DNA of 64,000 nucleotides from CBDANZ01 sp965197865 (GCA_965197865.1 CBDANZ010000005.1:434001-498000), one strand, 5' to 3'; positions 1 through 8,830 are shown, counted from the stretch's first letter. The notes: generated by a model from the letters alone, not told the origin. Made by a program: numbers and translations.

Positions 1-2
1 TC

Positions 3-602
3 GTCAACGCCTCTGACGCACTCCGCGAATCACTCGACCCGCTGACGGACAAGAAACTCATCGACCGTTGCGCGGCGCTCGTACCCGGTGACATCCTCGA
101 CCCCACGGCCTCGGCGAAGCACTCGCTCCGGGCGCTCGCTAGGCGTTGGCTCACCCTGGCAGCGGAAATCCGGACACACGACGACGTCCTCGACGCGATC
201 ACGCACACAGCCGCACCGACACTCCGTGAAGCGTTTGGCATCGGTGCGGACTCCGCTGCCGAGATGATGATTGTCGCGGGTGACAACCCGACGCGGGTGC
301 GTTCCGAGGCGGCCTTCGCGAAGCTCTGCGGCGCATGTCCGATTCCGGCATCGAGCGGGGTGACGCATCGGCATCGGCTCTTTCGTGGCGGCCACCGTCA
401 AGCCAACGCGGCGATCTACCGCATCGTGACCGTCCGCATGCGCTGGCACCAGCCGACCCTCGACTATGTCGGGCGACGGACGGCCCAGGGCCTGACCAAG
501 AAGGACATCATCCGCTGTCTGAAGCGCTTCGTCGCCCGCGAGATCTACAACGCCCTGATCGCAGACCACCGCTCCCGTGGGGCCCTCACCTCCGCTGCCT
601 GA
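3..602 (+). CDS. IS110-family transposase, C-terminal part (5' cut by window edge)
   Basis: The reading frame is open from the first bases of the window and stops at 602, so only the C-terminal ~199 residues are present. It reads through the Transposase_20-type region of IS110/IS116/IS902 enzymes: AGDNPTRVRSEAAFAKLCG, then the GxxHR-like segment SGVTHRHRLFRGGHRQANAA, then a helical tail (RRTAQGLTKKDIIRCLKRF). These proteins carry out site-specific recombination with a DEDD catalytic domain, which here would lie left of the window. The end of this frame is followed within ~40 bp by a truncated IS3-type transposase, so the IS110 element probably inserted into that older element. The family assignment is firm. 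Activity cannot be judged. Confidence 0.85.
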   Translation, partial: VNASDALRESLDPLTDKKLIDRCAALVPGDILDPTASAKHSLRALARRWLTLAAEIRTHDDVLDAITHTAAPTLREAFGIGADSAAEMMIVAGDNPTRVRSEAAFAKLCGACPIPASSGVTHRHRLFRGGHRQANAAIYRIVTVRMRWHQPTLDYVGRRTAQGLTKKDIIRCLKRFVAREIYNALIADHRSRGALTSAA

Positions 603-640
603 CAAGTGGCAATGGAGCACTCTTGACACATAGGGGCTTC

Positions 641-844
641 AATGCCCTCGCCGAGTCAGTGATCGGCTTGTACAAGACGGAGGTGATTCGACGGAAGGGC
701 CCGTGGCGCACCCTTGAGGCCGTGGAGTTCGCCACCTTGACGTGGGCAGACTGGTTCAACACGCGACGACTGTTGGGGCCTCTCGGGGGCATTCCGCCAA
801 CAGAGTTCGAAGCGCAGTACTATGCCCAGGCCGCCGTGGCCTGA
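641..844 (+). pseudogene. IS3-family OrfB transposase, C-terminal remnant
   Basis: About 67 residues (NALAESVIGLYKTEVIRR to FEAQYYAQAAVA) are nearly identical to the C-terminus of the complete IS3-family OrfB at 2014-2910. They include the glutamate of the DDE triad (LAESVIGLYKTE). Everything upstream of the homology is missing and replaced by the IS110 fragment, so this is a truncated, non-functional copy of a sister element. It ends with the same TGA-TTCAA context as the intact element and is followed by a degenerate right inverted repeat. Confidence 0.85.
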
Positions 845-857
845 TTCAACGAATTCG

Positions 858-883
858 GTCTCCGATGTTCCCGGTACGATTCA
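858..883. repeat. Degenerate right inverted repeat of an IS3-family element
   Basis: The stretch starting gtctccgatgttcccggt and ending gattca aligns with the 26-bp right inverted repeat of the intact IS3 element at 2924-2949, with about five mismatches. It marks where a related older element ended inside the methyltransferase gene, because methyltransferase coding sequence resumes directly at 884. Confidence 0.75.
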
Positions 884-1645
884 CTCAGCGAAGAGTTCGA
901 TTATCTGATTTGGTATGCGAAACAGATCGACTCGTTGAAATATCATCAGCTATACTTGGAGAAGATTGTTGGTACGTTCAAGAGCTACAAGTATCTCGAA
1001 TCCCATGACGGAACTAGCCTGCGACCACTTACCGCAGACGAACTTTCGGACCCAACACTGATACCTGATGGTTGGCGAGTGCTCCAAGTCAGCAATCTGG
1101 CTTCCCAAGACCCTGGCAAAACAGAAGAGCAGAGATACACGCTCGACGGGATTACCTACGACTGCGGTACAAGCAAGCACTGGAAGACAACCAATCCGAT
1201 CGGTCTGGACCGATTAAAGACAGCGAATCGGCTGCTCGGCCTTGCCACCCAACTGAACTTCAAGCGATATTTGGACGACTACCCGGCAACACCACTCAGA
1301 AATGTGTGGGAAGACACAGGAAGTGCAGGTTACTCGGCATCAGATCCTAAAATCTATGTCGTTCAAACCGACTCAAAGGTAATCGAGCGTTGCCTCCTGA
1401 TGACCACCGACCCCGGTGACCTGGTGCTTGACCCGACCTGCGGCAGCGGCACCACGGCCTATGTCGCCGAGCAGTGGGGTCGGCGGTGGATTACCTGCGA
1501 CACCAGCCGTGTCGCGCTGGCGCTTGCACGCACACGTTTACTGACAGCAAGATATCCATACTACCTACTGGCAGACTCCTCCGAAGGCATCAAGAAAGAG
1601 GCCGACCTCACCGGCAAAGTTCCGCCCGAGTACAAGACGGCATGC
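884..1645 (+). pseudogene. Site-specific DNA methyltransferase, middle fragment (interrupted)
   Basis: The frame is open from the old IS3 end (EEFDYLIWYAKQIDSLKYH) to the start of the intact IS3 element. It carries methyltransferase motif I, LDPTCGSGTTAYVAEQWG, followed by WITCDTSRVALALARTR. This is the AdoMet-binding region of N6-adenine/N4-cytosine methylases of the type III Mod kind. The N-terminal part, which should carry the DPPY catalytic motif, is lost to the older IS3/IS110 insertions. If 1646-2953 is removed, the frame joins perfectly to 2954-4012 (VPPEYKTAC then DIRKGFVYKRVPHVTLK). The gene is dead, with truncation and interruption; the family call is firm. Confidence 0.85.
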
Positions 1646-1696
1646 TGAACCGTACCGGGTTTCTCGGAGACCTCATTACTTGGGAGGATGGGGTCT

Positions 1697-2017
1697 ATGG
1701 GACGTCCAAGTCGGTTTTCTCCGGAGGTGCGTGAGCGCGCGGTTCGGATGGTCGAGGAGCATCGCGCCACCCACGCGTCGGAGTGGGGCGTGTTGCAGTC
1801 GGTGGCGCCGAAGCTTGGCTGCACGGCCGAGACGCTACGGAAGTGGGTACGCCAGGCACAGCGTGACGCCGGCTATCGCCCAGGGTTGACGACGAGCGAG
1901 CGAGAGCGCCTCAAGGAACTGGAGCGCGAGGTTCGCGAGCTGAAGCGGGCGAACGAGATCCTGCGGAAGGCGTCCGCGTATTTTGCCCAGGCGGAGCTCG
2001 ACCGCCGCGGGAAGTGA
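1697..2017 (+). CDS. IS3-family transposase OrfA
   Basis: This small basic protein of about 106 residues has an N-terminal helix-turn-helix (MGRPSRFSPEVRERAVRM to CTAETLRKWVRQA) and a C-terminal leucine-zipper-like helix (LKELEREVRELKRANEIL). Together these are the hallmark OrfA arrangement that binds the element ends and multimerises. The ATG at 1697 is preferred because a GGGAGG ribosome-binding site at 1682-1687 is well spaced from it; an ATG at 1688 is also in frame. The 3' end overlaps orfB by 4 bp in the -1 frame, the usual set-up for a programmed frameshift that makes the OrfAB transposase. Confidence 0.93.
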   Translation: MGRPSRFSPEVRERAVRMVEEHRATHASEWGVLQSVAPKLGCTAETLRKWVRQAQRDAGYRPGLTTSERERLKELEREVRELKRANEILRKASAYFAQAELDRRGK

Positions 2018-2910
2018 TGGTTCGCTTCATTCACGACCATCGGGATCAGTACGGGGTCGAGCCGATCTGCACCGTGCTGCCGATCGCCCCCTCGACGTAT
2101 CACCGCCATCGGGCGGCGCAGGTCGATCCGACGCGTCGCTCGGCCCGGGCACAACGCGATGATGCGCTGCGCCCGGAGATTCAGCGGGTGTATGACGAGC
2201 ATCATCAGGTGTACGGGCCGCGCAAGGTCTGGAAACAGCTGCGTCGCGAAGGGTTCTGCGTGGCACGAGGCACGGTGGGTCGGCTGATGCGGGCGATGGG
2301 CCTGGCAGGCGCGGGGCGTGGGCGCGCGTGGATCACGACCACGCACGCGGGCAATGGCAGCCGGCCCGCAGATCTCGTCGATCGCCAGTTCGTGGCGACC
2401 CGTCCGAATCAGCTCTGGGTCTCAGACTTCACCTACGTGGCGACCTGGGGTGGGTTCACCTACGTGGCGTTCGTGATCGACGTCTTCGCGCGGCGCATCG
2501 TGGGCTGGCGGGTGTCGGCCTCGATGCGCACGGACTTCGTGCTCGACGCCTTGGAGCAGGCCATCTACGCGCGCCGCGGCGACGCGCTGACCAGCCTCGT
2601 GCATCACAGCGATCGCGGCACGCAGTATCTTTCGATGCGGTACACGGATCGTCTCGCGGCCGCCGGCATTGCGCCATCGGTCGGGAGCCAAGGCGATGCG
2701 TTCGATAACGCCCTCGCCGAGTCGGTGATCGGACTCTACAAGACGGAGGTGATTCGACGACGAGGGCCGTGGCGCACGCTCGAGGCCGTGGAATTCGCCA
2801 CGCTGGAGTGGGTGGATTGGTTCAACATGCGGCGGTTGCTGGGACCGATTGGAGACGTGCCGCCGGCGGAGTTTGAAGCGCAGTACTATGAGCAGGCCAA
2901 GGTGGCCTGA
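2014..2910 (+). CDS. IS3-family transposase OrfB (DDE catalytic subunit)
   Basis: This 298-residue protein has an HTH_21-like N-terminus (VYDEHHQVYGPRKVWKQLRR) and an rve integrase core. The catalytic residues are visible: D in LWVSDFTYVATWGG, D in LVHHSDRGTQYLSMRY, and E in DNALAESVIGLYKTEVI. It is probably made as an OrfAB fusion by -1 frameshifting from the upstream frame. No stop or frameshift damages the catalytic core, so the element is likely active or recently active. The C-terminus is nearly duplicated by the remnant at 641-844. Confidence 0.95.
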   Translation: MMVRFIHDHRDQYGVEPICTVLPIAPSTYHRHRAAQVDPTRRSARAQRDDALRPEIQRVYDEHHQVYGPRKVWKQLRREGFCVARGTVGRLMRAMGLAGAGRGRAWITTTHAGNGSRPADLVDRQFVATRPNQLWVSDFTYVATWGGFTYVAFVIDVFARRIVGWRVSASMRTDFVLDALEQAIYARRGDALTSLVHHSDRGTQYLSMRYTDRLAAAGIAPSVGSQGDAFDNALAESVIGLYKTEVIRRRGPWRTLEAVEFATLEWVDWFNMRRLLGPIGDVPPAEFEAQYYEQAKVA

Positions 2911-2953
2911 TTCAATGAATCCAGTCTCCGAGAAACCCGGTACGGTTCAATGC

Positions 2954-4012
2954 GATATACGCAAAGGCTTCGTATACAAGCGCGTGCCGCACGTTACGCT
3001 CAAATCGATCGCCAACAACCCGGACATCAAAGAAGGCATGACGCGCGAGCAGATCGATGCTGCCATCGCTCGCCATGCCGACGCGGAGACGCTCTACGAC
3101 CAGCCCTACGAGGACAACAAGCGCGTGCGGGTATGCGGGCCGTTCTCGGTGGAAAGCCTCTCGCCACACCGCGTGCTCTCCACGGCCGACGAGGATCAAG
3201 ATGGCACGGTCAGCGAGCAGGAAGGCCGCAAGCAGCAAGACTTCGCCACGATGATCCTGGAGAACCTGAAGAAAGCGGGTGTGCAGAACACCCGTAAGAG
3301 CGAACGTCTAAGCTTCGACCGTCTCGATCCGTACGCCGGAACGTGGCTGCACGCGTCGGGCGAATACACCGACGCTATCGGTAAGACCCGGCGTGTTGCT
3401 GTCTCTATCGGCCCCGAGCACGGCACCGTCGGTCCTCGCCAGGTAAAGGAGGCCGCCAAGGAAGCGGTGCAGGGCGTGGGCTTTGACATGCTTGTCGTAT
3501 GCGGCTTCGCCTTCGACCCGCATGTTGCCGAAGAGGTGAAACGCTACGGCAACCTGACCGTGCTTCCCGCCAAGATAAACCCTGACCTGGTGATGGGCGA
3601 CGAGCTGCTCAAGAAGACCGGCGCGGGAAACCTGTTCATGGTCTTCGGCGAGCCGGACGTGGAGATTAAAAGACAGAAGAATGGGCAGATCATGGTCGAG
3701 ATCAAGGGAGTGGACGTGTACGATCCGACTACCGGTCAGATCCGTAGCGCTTCCACCGACGACATTGCCTGCTGGTTCATCGACAGTAATTACAACGGCG
3801 AGAGCTTCTTCGTACGCCACGCCTACTTCACAGGGGCCGAAGAACCGTACGATAAGCTCAAACGGACGCTACGGGCGGAGATCGACGAAGCCGCCTGGGG
3901 CAGTCTGTACAGTACGGTAAGCGGGCCGTTCGACAAGCCAGCAACGGGCAAGTTCGCCGTGAAGGTCATCAACCATTACGGGGACGAAGTGCTGAAAGTG
4001 TTTGAAATATGA
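2954..4012 (+). pseudogene. Site-specific DNA methyltransferase, C-terminal fragment
   Basis: This is the continuation of the methyltransferase interrupted by the IS3 element. The segment RKGFVYKRVPHVTLKSIANN is typical of large type III-like Mod proteins that work with a DEAD-box restriction partner. The remainder (to KVINHYGDEVLKVFEI) looks like the C-terminal region of such proteins. The TGA at 4010-4012 overlaps an ATG (ATGA), suggesting a translationally coupled downstream gene, presumably the restriction subunit. That gene survives for only about a dozen codons before IS256 sequence begins. An ATG at 2849 opens the same frame, but it lies inside the IS, so it is not the real start. Confidence 0.85.
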
Positions 4013-4067
4013 TGAGCGCGGAGACGCTGAACTTGGAGCCTGCAACAAGGCCTGCCTGTGTGACCAC

Positions 4068-4295
4068 CCTCGACCCGGTCCCCACTGGCGACTGCTGCGG
4101 ACCAACAACCCGCTGGAACGGATCATCCGGGAAGTCTGTCGCCGGACCCGCGTGGTGGGGGCGTTTCCCGATGGGCAGTCGGCATTGATGCTGGTCGCGG
4201 CTCGACTCCGCCACATTGCAGCGACCAAGTGGGGTACCCGGTGCTATCTCACGACCGAGCTGCTGCAGACGGATGGTCGTTCAACCGCTGCCTGA
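4068..4295 (+). pseudogene. IS256/Mutator-family transposase, C-terminal remnant
   Basis: Roughly 70 residues match the conserved C-terminus of IS256-family (Transposase_mut) enzymes: HWRLLRTNNPLERIIREV, RRTRVVGAFPDGQSALML, and RHIAATKWGTRCYL. The DDE catalytic core is missing. The frame is joined upstream to the first codons of a truncated gene that began at ATG 4012, so this is a deletion remnant. Sequence resembling an IS256 end (gaaaaactctggacac) follows at about 4330-4345. Confidence 0.85.
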
Positions 4296-4720
<425 letters not shown>

Positions 4721-5260
4721 TCATGCACGCGTTTGATCGCCCTTCAAGATTCGGCGAAAATCCGTCGCCAAGTACTTCTCGAACCGGGACTTGGTGTACT
4801 CCTGGCGAGACGTCCCCATCTTCCGCGTGCCGTTGAACCAGATTCCCCGGAGCCCCTTGTTCTTGCCGGTCTTGTTCTGCACCGATTCCTTACAGAACTC
4901 GGTGGACGTCATGATCCACAAAGCGTCCATGCGCTCCGAGTAGAACACGAACCAGTAGTCCTCCCATTCTTCCGGATGGGGAATGGCGCCGAAGAGGGCC
5001 GCGTCTCCCTCGACGATGTCGCGAGAGCGCGCCTTGATCTGAATTTGGGCAACAGAGCCGTTTGGCCGCTTCACGATTGCGTCTACCGCATGGTCGTCGA
5101 CCAGGGGCAGGTAGACATCCATGCCCTCTTTCAGCATCCAGCCAACGATCCAGTACTCGATTCGCTTACCGAACCCCGCTGAGTGTCGGAACCGCTTGGA
5201 TATCATGACCTCAGGGCACGCACGATCATTGATTGTCACTGATCGCGCGTCGACGTTCAC
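4721..5260 (-). CDS. PD-(D/E)XK-nuclease-like hypothetical protein
   Basis: This 179-residue protein shows a plausible restriction-endonuclease-fold motif: an acidic D in DDHAVDAIVKRPNG followed by the strand SVAQIQIKARSRD. That resembles the D...QxK arrangement seen in DUF4365/PDDEXK_11-type proteins. The sequence continues with aromatic-rich strands (EEWEDYWFVFYSERMDALW) common in that fold. An internal methionine (MISKRFRHSAGF) about 18 codons in could be the real start. The gene is transcribed toward the IS graveyard and lies about 430 bp from an HNH-like gene on the same strand. Function is inferred from motif shape only. Confidence 0.6.
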   Translation of the reverse strand: MNVDARSVTINDRACPEVMISKRFRHSAGFGKRIEYWIVGWMLKEGMDVYLPLVDDHAVDAIVKRPNGSVAQIQIKARSRDIVEGDAALFGAIPHPEEWEDYWFVFYSERMDALWIMTSTEFCKESVQNKTGKNKGLRGIWFNGTRKMGTSRQEYTKSRFEKYLATDFRRILKGDQTRA

Positions 5261-5687
5261 CTACGATCTTGCGCAGGGAGTCTTCAGTCCGCAGCAGAGG
5301 GGATCGATCGGCTCGCATGATCAGATCGGGGCAAACCTTTCGCTCAAGGTCTTGTTTCCGCCGATTCGCATACACGGCATCTCGCGCCGCCGGTTGCTTC
5401 GTCCAGCGCCGCTGCCCTCCACGAGAAGAGGAGAAGCCCTGAGACCTCTTTTTCGCGAAACACGTGGACATCGAGCCACCGCGCGTTCGCGACCCGCAGT
5501 GAGCGCAAACGTCTCGAGGCTCTCCTCGAGCTGCGGGGTGTTTCCGTGCCCCGATGGCCTCAGCGCTGTTGATGCTGCTCAACCCGAAGCGGTACAGCGT
5601 GATCAACATCCTGGTGTGAAGCCGATCGTCGCGACCGGTGACGTGCGCCGACACAGAGAGCCATGCGTTTCTGAGCCACAGGTCAGG
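5261..5687. other. 427-bp gap between two minus-strand genes
   Basis: A 142-residue frame on the minus strand spans most of this gap. Its composition (Arg- and Ser-rich, no hydrophobic pattern) and its overlap with the next gene's start argue against it being real. I see no RNA gene or repeat here. Confidence 0.4.
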
Positions 5688-6455
5688 TCATCGTCGGCCC
5701 AGCACTGTCTTGAAGCGGTAGTCGAGGACTTGCAGACCCTCGTCATCGATTGTCGTCGGTGGTGGCCAATTCATCCAGACGCCCGGCTGTGAGTATAGCT
5801 GCATGAGGCGCGTTGGTGTGGTCGCGCGGGGATACTGAGCGAGGTCGCCCTCCGATTCGCGGAACGCGAAGACCTGCATAGCGAAGTTGGCTGTGAATGT
5901 AAGCGAGTAGACTCGCGGTTGCACATCTTCTGACGTCGCTCGCAGCTGAAGCGAATGGGCGGGCAGGACGCCGTCGTACCGGCCAAGCCAGATCCACATA
6001 TTGGCCGGCAGGTCGTACGATTCCTTGAAGGCCTCGCGCTCGTCCGTTGTGAAGTACTTCGGCTCCGCTGTCACACCGGTGAACTCGTAGACCATTGCCG
6101 TCTTGATCATCCATCGAATCAGCACTGTCTGGCGGTCTGCATCGAGGAGAACCTTCACGCCTCGATAGACCATGTCGGGCATGAACGCCATCACATCGTT
6201 CTCGAGACCGCTCATCCATCCGTTGTTGCACCGATTGCAAGGCATGCCGACGGTGATCCCTAAGTCGCTCTTCTGAAACGGAATGGTCTTTCCCTCGCGC
6301 TCAATCTCCGCGCGGAACCTCTTCGCACCTCCCTCAGCGCGCGAAGCGAGGATCACTCTACGCAGCCAGTCGGCCCATACGTGTTTTTGGCTGACGCCAG
6401 GATTGCCACAGAAACCACAAGCACGCATGGCGTGGGAAGTGTACTGGAAGCCCAC
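5688..6455 (-). CDS. HNH-endonuclease-like zinc-finger protein
   Basis: The protein is about 255 residues. Its N-terminus carries a zinc-binding CGFCG pair and the segment VSQKHVWADWLRR. A second pair follows in MPCNRCNNGWMSGLENDV. The spacing CxxC...H...CxxCN with a following WM.LE is typical of predicted HNH-like nucleases annotated as hypothetical. The rest is a conserved-looking domain (YFTTDEREAFKESY, MWIWLGRYDG). An in-frame ATG nine codons downstream (MRACGFCG) is an alternative start. It may form a pair with the PD-(D/E)XK-like gene downstream. Substrate unknown. Confidence 0.65.
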   Translation of the reverse strand: MGFQYTSHAMRACGFCGNPGVSQKHVWADWLRRVILASRAEGGAKRFRAEIEREGKTIPFQKSDLGITVGMPCNRCNNGWMSGLENDVMAFMPDMVYRGVKVLLDADRQTVLIRWMIKTAMVYEFTGVTAEPKYFTTDEREAFKESYDLPANMWIWLGRYDGVLPAHSLQLRATSEDVQPRVYSLTFTANFAMQVFAFRESEGDLAQYPRATTPTRLMQLYSQPGVWMNWPPPTTIDDEGLQVLDYRFKTVLGRR

Positions 6456-6501
6456 GTCGGATGAACGCGGCTAGTACCTCGCCGCAGTGGATCTGACCGG
6501 T

Positions 6502-7641
6502 TCACGCGGCGGCTTTGGCCCGACCAGCGGGTTGCGGATACACACGGCCGAGCTTTTCGCGAGCACGGTCGACTGTCAACATCCAGTGGATGCGCGCCTT
6601 CTCGTCATTGCGCCGTTGCTCCCATACCGCGATCTCCTTGATGAGGATCGCCTTGGCAGGGATCCGACGATCGAGGCACTGCGTGACCATCACGCCGATT
6701 TCGATCTCGACCATGTTGAGCCAGCTGGCGTGTTTCGGCGTGAAGTGACACTCGAGCCGACGGAGCATCCGTCGTGCCTCGGCGGGATCGAAGGCGTGGT
6801 AGAGCGCTGCCGCTGAATGTGCCGAAAGATTGTCGAGCACCACACGGATCCGTTCGGCCTCCGGGTAGTGCTCATCGACGAGATCGCGCATGCACTCTGC
6901 GAAGTCGACGCACGTGCGTTGGTCGGTGACCTTGGCATGTCGCCAGGGGCGATTCACGTCTACGAACATGAAGACATTCGCCGTGCCGTTGCGCACGTAC
7001 TCGTAGTCGACTCGTCTGGGCTTCCCGGGCTTGACCCGAATCGGGACACGCGCTTCGCTGATCAGTTGCCGGGGTGTTTCATCGAAGCCGACGACCGGTC
7101 GCCGCGGATCCGGCGGCTCGGCGTAGAGATCGAGGATGTCGTCCATTCGCGCCACGTACTCGGCGTTGACCGTCGGAATGCACCACATCTTCTCCTGCCA
7201 CGGCTTCAGCGCCATCTCGGCAAGCCGGCGACCCACCGTGTCGCCCGACAGGGCCTCGTGCGAGGTGAGTCGCACCATCTCGCGGGCCAGGAGATCCAGT
7301 GTCCATCGCGCACGCCAGGAGGGTGGAGGTGAGCAAGCGACCGCGACCAGGAGGGCTTCATCGCTGGCGCCGAGCTTGCGCGGCGCGCCGGGACGGGGCA
7401 CTTCGCGGAGCGCTCGGGCCAGTCCTTCCTCGACGAAGCGTTGCGTGGTCCGGTACACGGTCGACGTGCCGACACCAACGTTGAGCGCGATCATCTCGTC
7501 GGTGGATGTGGCGTCCGCGGCGAGGAGAATCTGCGCCCGCGTGATCTTGCGAACCGCCCCCTGGCCGCCGCTCACAAGCGCCTGAAGCTGTGGCTGTTCA
7601 TCGTAGGTCAGCGTGATGCGATAGCGTCTGTGCATGGACAT
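6502..7641 (-). CDS. IS630-family transposase
   Basis: This is a full-length (~379 residue) IS630/Tc1-mariner-type transposase. It has an N-terminal homeodomain-like HTH region (ITRAQILLAADATSTDEM, VGTSTVYRTTQRFVEEGL) and a linker RPGAPRKLG. The DDE_3 domain has catalytic residues visible in VVGFDETPRQ, RVVLDNLSAHS and ASWLNMVEIEIG. No frameshift is needed, unlike the second IS630 at 45-46 kb. I could not identify convincing terminal inverted repeats. Its start codon overlaps, on the opposite strand, the start of the small wHTH gene at 7634. Confidence 0.92.
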   Translation of the reverse strand: MSMHRRYRITLTYDEQPQLQALVSGGQGAVRKITRAQILLAADATSTDEMIALNVGVGTSTVYRTTQRFVEEGLARALREVPRPGAPRKLGASDEALLVAVACSPPPSWRARWTLDLLAREMVRLTSHEALSGDTVGRRLAEMALKPWQEKMWCIPTVNAEYVARMDDILDLYAEPPDPRRPVVGFDETPRQLISEARVPIRVKPGKPRRVDYEYVRNGTANVFMFVDVNRPWRHAKVTDQRTCVDFAECMRDLVDEHYPEAERIRVVLDNLSAHSAAALYHAFDPAEARRMLRRLECHFTPKHASWLNMVEIEIGVMVTQCLDRRIPAKAILIKEIAVWEQRRNDEKARIHWMLTVDRAREKLGRVYPQPAGRAKAAA

Positions 7642-7942
7642 CTTGGATCACCTTCCCGATCCCGTGTCCAGCCGTTCATCACCGAGATGCACCCAGAAGC
7701 AGGGCCAGTACCTAGCCTTCCTCTACACGTACACGCTCCTTCACCGAACGCCACCGGTCGAAGCGGACTTCCAACGGTTCTTTCAGGTCACGCCCCCGGC
7801 CGTCCACCACATGATCGTCGAGCTTGAGCGGCGCGGTCTGATCAGTCGGGTTCCACGCCAACCCCGGACGATCAAGCTGTTGTTGTCGGCAGAGGAACTA
7901 CCCTCGTTGCAACCGATCAAAACCACTGCGGCAAGGTACTAG
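7634..7942 (+). CDS. LexA/MarR-like winged-helix protein
   Basis: This 102-residue protein is essentially one winged-helix DNA-binding domain. The helical segment KQGQYLAFLYTYTLLHR is followed by the turn and recognition helix QVTPPAVHHMIVELERRGL and the wing ISRVPRQPRTIKLLLS. It resembles the LexA N-terminal DNA-binding domain without a peptidase part. It is divergent from the IS630 transposase, and the two start codons overlap, so it could repress the transposase from the shared region. That role is inference. Small proteins of this type are common in genomes rich in IS elements. Confidence 0.75.
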   Translation: MDILDHLPDPVSSRSSPRCTQKQGQYLAFLYTYTLLHRTPPVEADFQRFFQVTPPAVHHMIVELERRGLISRVPRQPRTIKLLLSAEELPSLQPIKTTAARY

Positions 7943-7945
7943 CCG

Positions 7946-8572
7946 CTATGTCGAATCGGACAGCGAGATTGCCCGTATACGTTGCAGCCGCTCGAGTCGT
8001 TGCCAGAACAGGGGCGAGGGCGTGCGTTTCCGCGCCTCCCATTGGTAGACGACGGCCTTCCGCGCCGCGCCCACCAGCGTGGCCAATTGCTCCTGGCTCA
8101 ATCCGCGTGCGCGACGCAGCGCGCGAATCTGTACATCGTAGTCGCCTGGAACGTTCGCCCACCTCGGCGGCTCTCGTCGATCCGTCGGCCGAACCTGTCG
8201 GCCATAGTAGGCACGGCAAAACTGCGTGGCCGCCGCGAGCGTTGCACGCGCGCGGAGCCGACGAAAGGTCGTCTTGGTGTCATAGGTCACCTGCAGCCGC
8301 CCGTCCCGCGCCGCCGCCCGCAGCGTCTTGACGTGCACCCCGATCAGCAGCGCGAGCACGGGTAACGGAAGGAGCTCTTGGTCGTTGCGATGCGTCGCCA
8401 GTACCCGCGCTCGGACGAGCATCTTCGGCGGCGTCGCCCGCCGCCCGGCATCCCACGTCCGATACGACTCGGGAGACACACCGAGCATCGCCGCGAACGC
8501 CGCCTGCGACTGGCCCAGTGCGATCCGGCACGCACGCAGCGTGCGTAGTTCCACGACATCACACCATGCCAT
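7946..8572 (-). CDS. Double HTH (XRE-type) regulator with central excisionase-like domain
   Basis: The protein is about 208 residues with three DNA-binding-like segments. The first is an N-terminal HTH (ALGQSQAAFAAMLGVSPESY). The second is central and excisionase/MerR-like (LPVLALLIGVHVKTLRAAAR). The third is a C-terminal XRE HTH (RRARGLSQEQLATLVGAARK, VYQWEARKRTPSP). Such duplicated HTH organisation suggests cooperative binding to repeated operators. It lies just outside the ICE left attachment site. Convergent to the small wHTH gene, it ends four bases beyond it. Target genes are not evident. Confidence 0.75.
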   Translation of the reverse strand: MAWCDVVELRTLRACRIALGQSQAAFAAMLGVSPESYRTWDAGRRATPPKMLVRARVLATHRNDQELLPLPVLALLIGVHVKTLRAAARDGRLQVTYDTKTTFRRLRARATLAAATQFCRAYYGRQVRPTDRREPPRWANVPGDYDVQIRALRRARGLSQEQLATLVGAARKAVVYQWEARKRTPSPLFWQRLERLQRIRAISLSDST

Positions 8573-8715
8573 CGGCGCAGGCCGTCGTGAAGCGCGGGGA
8601 TGGCGCTCGGCGTACTTCAGTCAGCCAATCGTTGGAGCCGACCGGTCACTTTATTCGCTACACGTTCGCCGAGAGATATCGTAGGTAGGCAAAACTGGCG
8701 AATTCTCTAGGAAAG

Positions 8716-8762
8716 TGGCGCGCCCGGCAGGACTCGAACCTGCGACCCCCGGCTTAGAAGGC
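8716..8762 (-). repeat. ICE attachment site copy: 3' half of tRNA-Arg
   Basis: This 47-bp sequence matches 46516-46562 with two mismatches. On the minus strand it is the 3' half of tRNA-Arg from the anticodon loop (CTTCTAA) through the T-arm to the encoded CCA. The intact tRNA is 37,800 bp away in the same orientation. This is the classic duplicated end of an element integrated by a tyrosine recombinase into a tRNA 3' end. The truncated side faces the integrase gene. Confidence 0.93.
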
Positions 8763-8808
8763 TGAGGTCACAATATACAAGTTATTTTTTACTAAATATT
8801 TACGGCGT

Positions 8809-8819
8809 CTGCTAACTTT
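8809..8819 (+). repeat. ctgctaacttt end repeat, left copy (candidate integrase arm site)
   Basis: The 11-mer ctgctaacttt occurs here, about 50 bp inside the left attachment copy. It occurs twice more near the right end, at 46350-46360 and 46362-46372. Presence at both ends of the element suggests arm-type binding sites for the integrase. This is inference from position and identity only. Confidence 0.5.
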
Positions 8820-8830
8820 CCCTGATAACT

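Larger units (their letters stand above)
1646..2949 (+). mobile_element. Complete IS3-family insertion sequence (1304 bp)
   Basis: Perfect 26-bp terminal inverted repeats lie at 1646-1671 (starts tgaaccgtaccgggtttctc) and 2924-2949. A 4-bp target duplication ATGC is at 1642-1645 and 2950-2953. Two overlapping transposase frames, orfA and orfB in relative frame -1, fill the interior as in IS3-family elements. Precise removal restores the methyltransferase frame, so the insertion looks recent. A decayed sister copy lies immediately upstream. Confidence 0.97.

Noticed and set aside
335..844. 169-residue plus-strand frame
   Set aside because: The first ~100 residues are a shadow of IS110; only the last ~67 are a genuine IS3 remnant.
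2849..4012. Independent gene starting at ATG 2849
   Set aside because: The ATG lies inside the IS3 element; the real frame joins the upstream methyltransferase when the IS is removed.
5226..5654. 142-residue minus-strand frame between the two nuclease-like genes
   Set aside because: No domain pattern, overlaps the next gene's start, and Arg/Ser-rich shadow-like composition.
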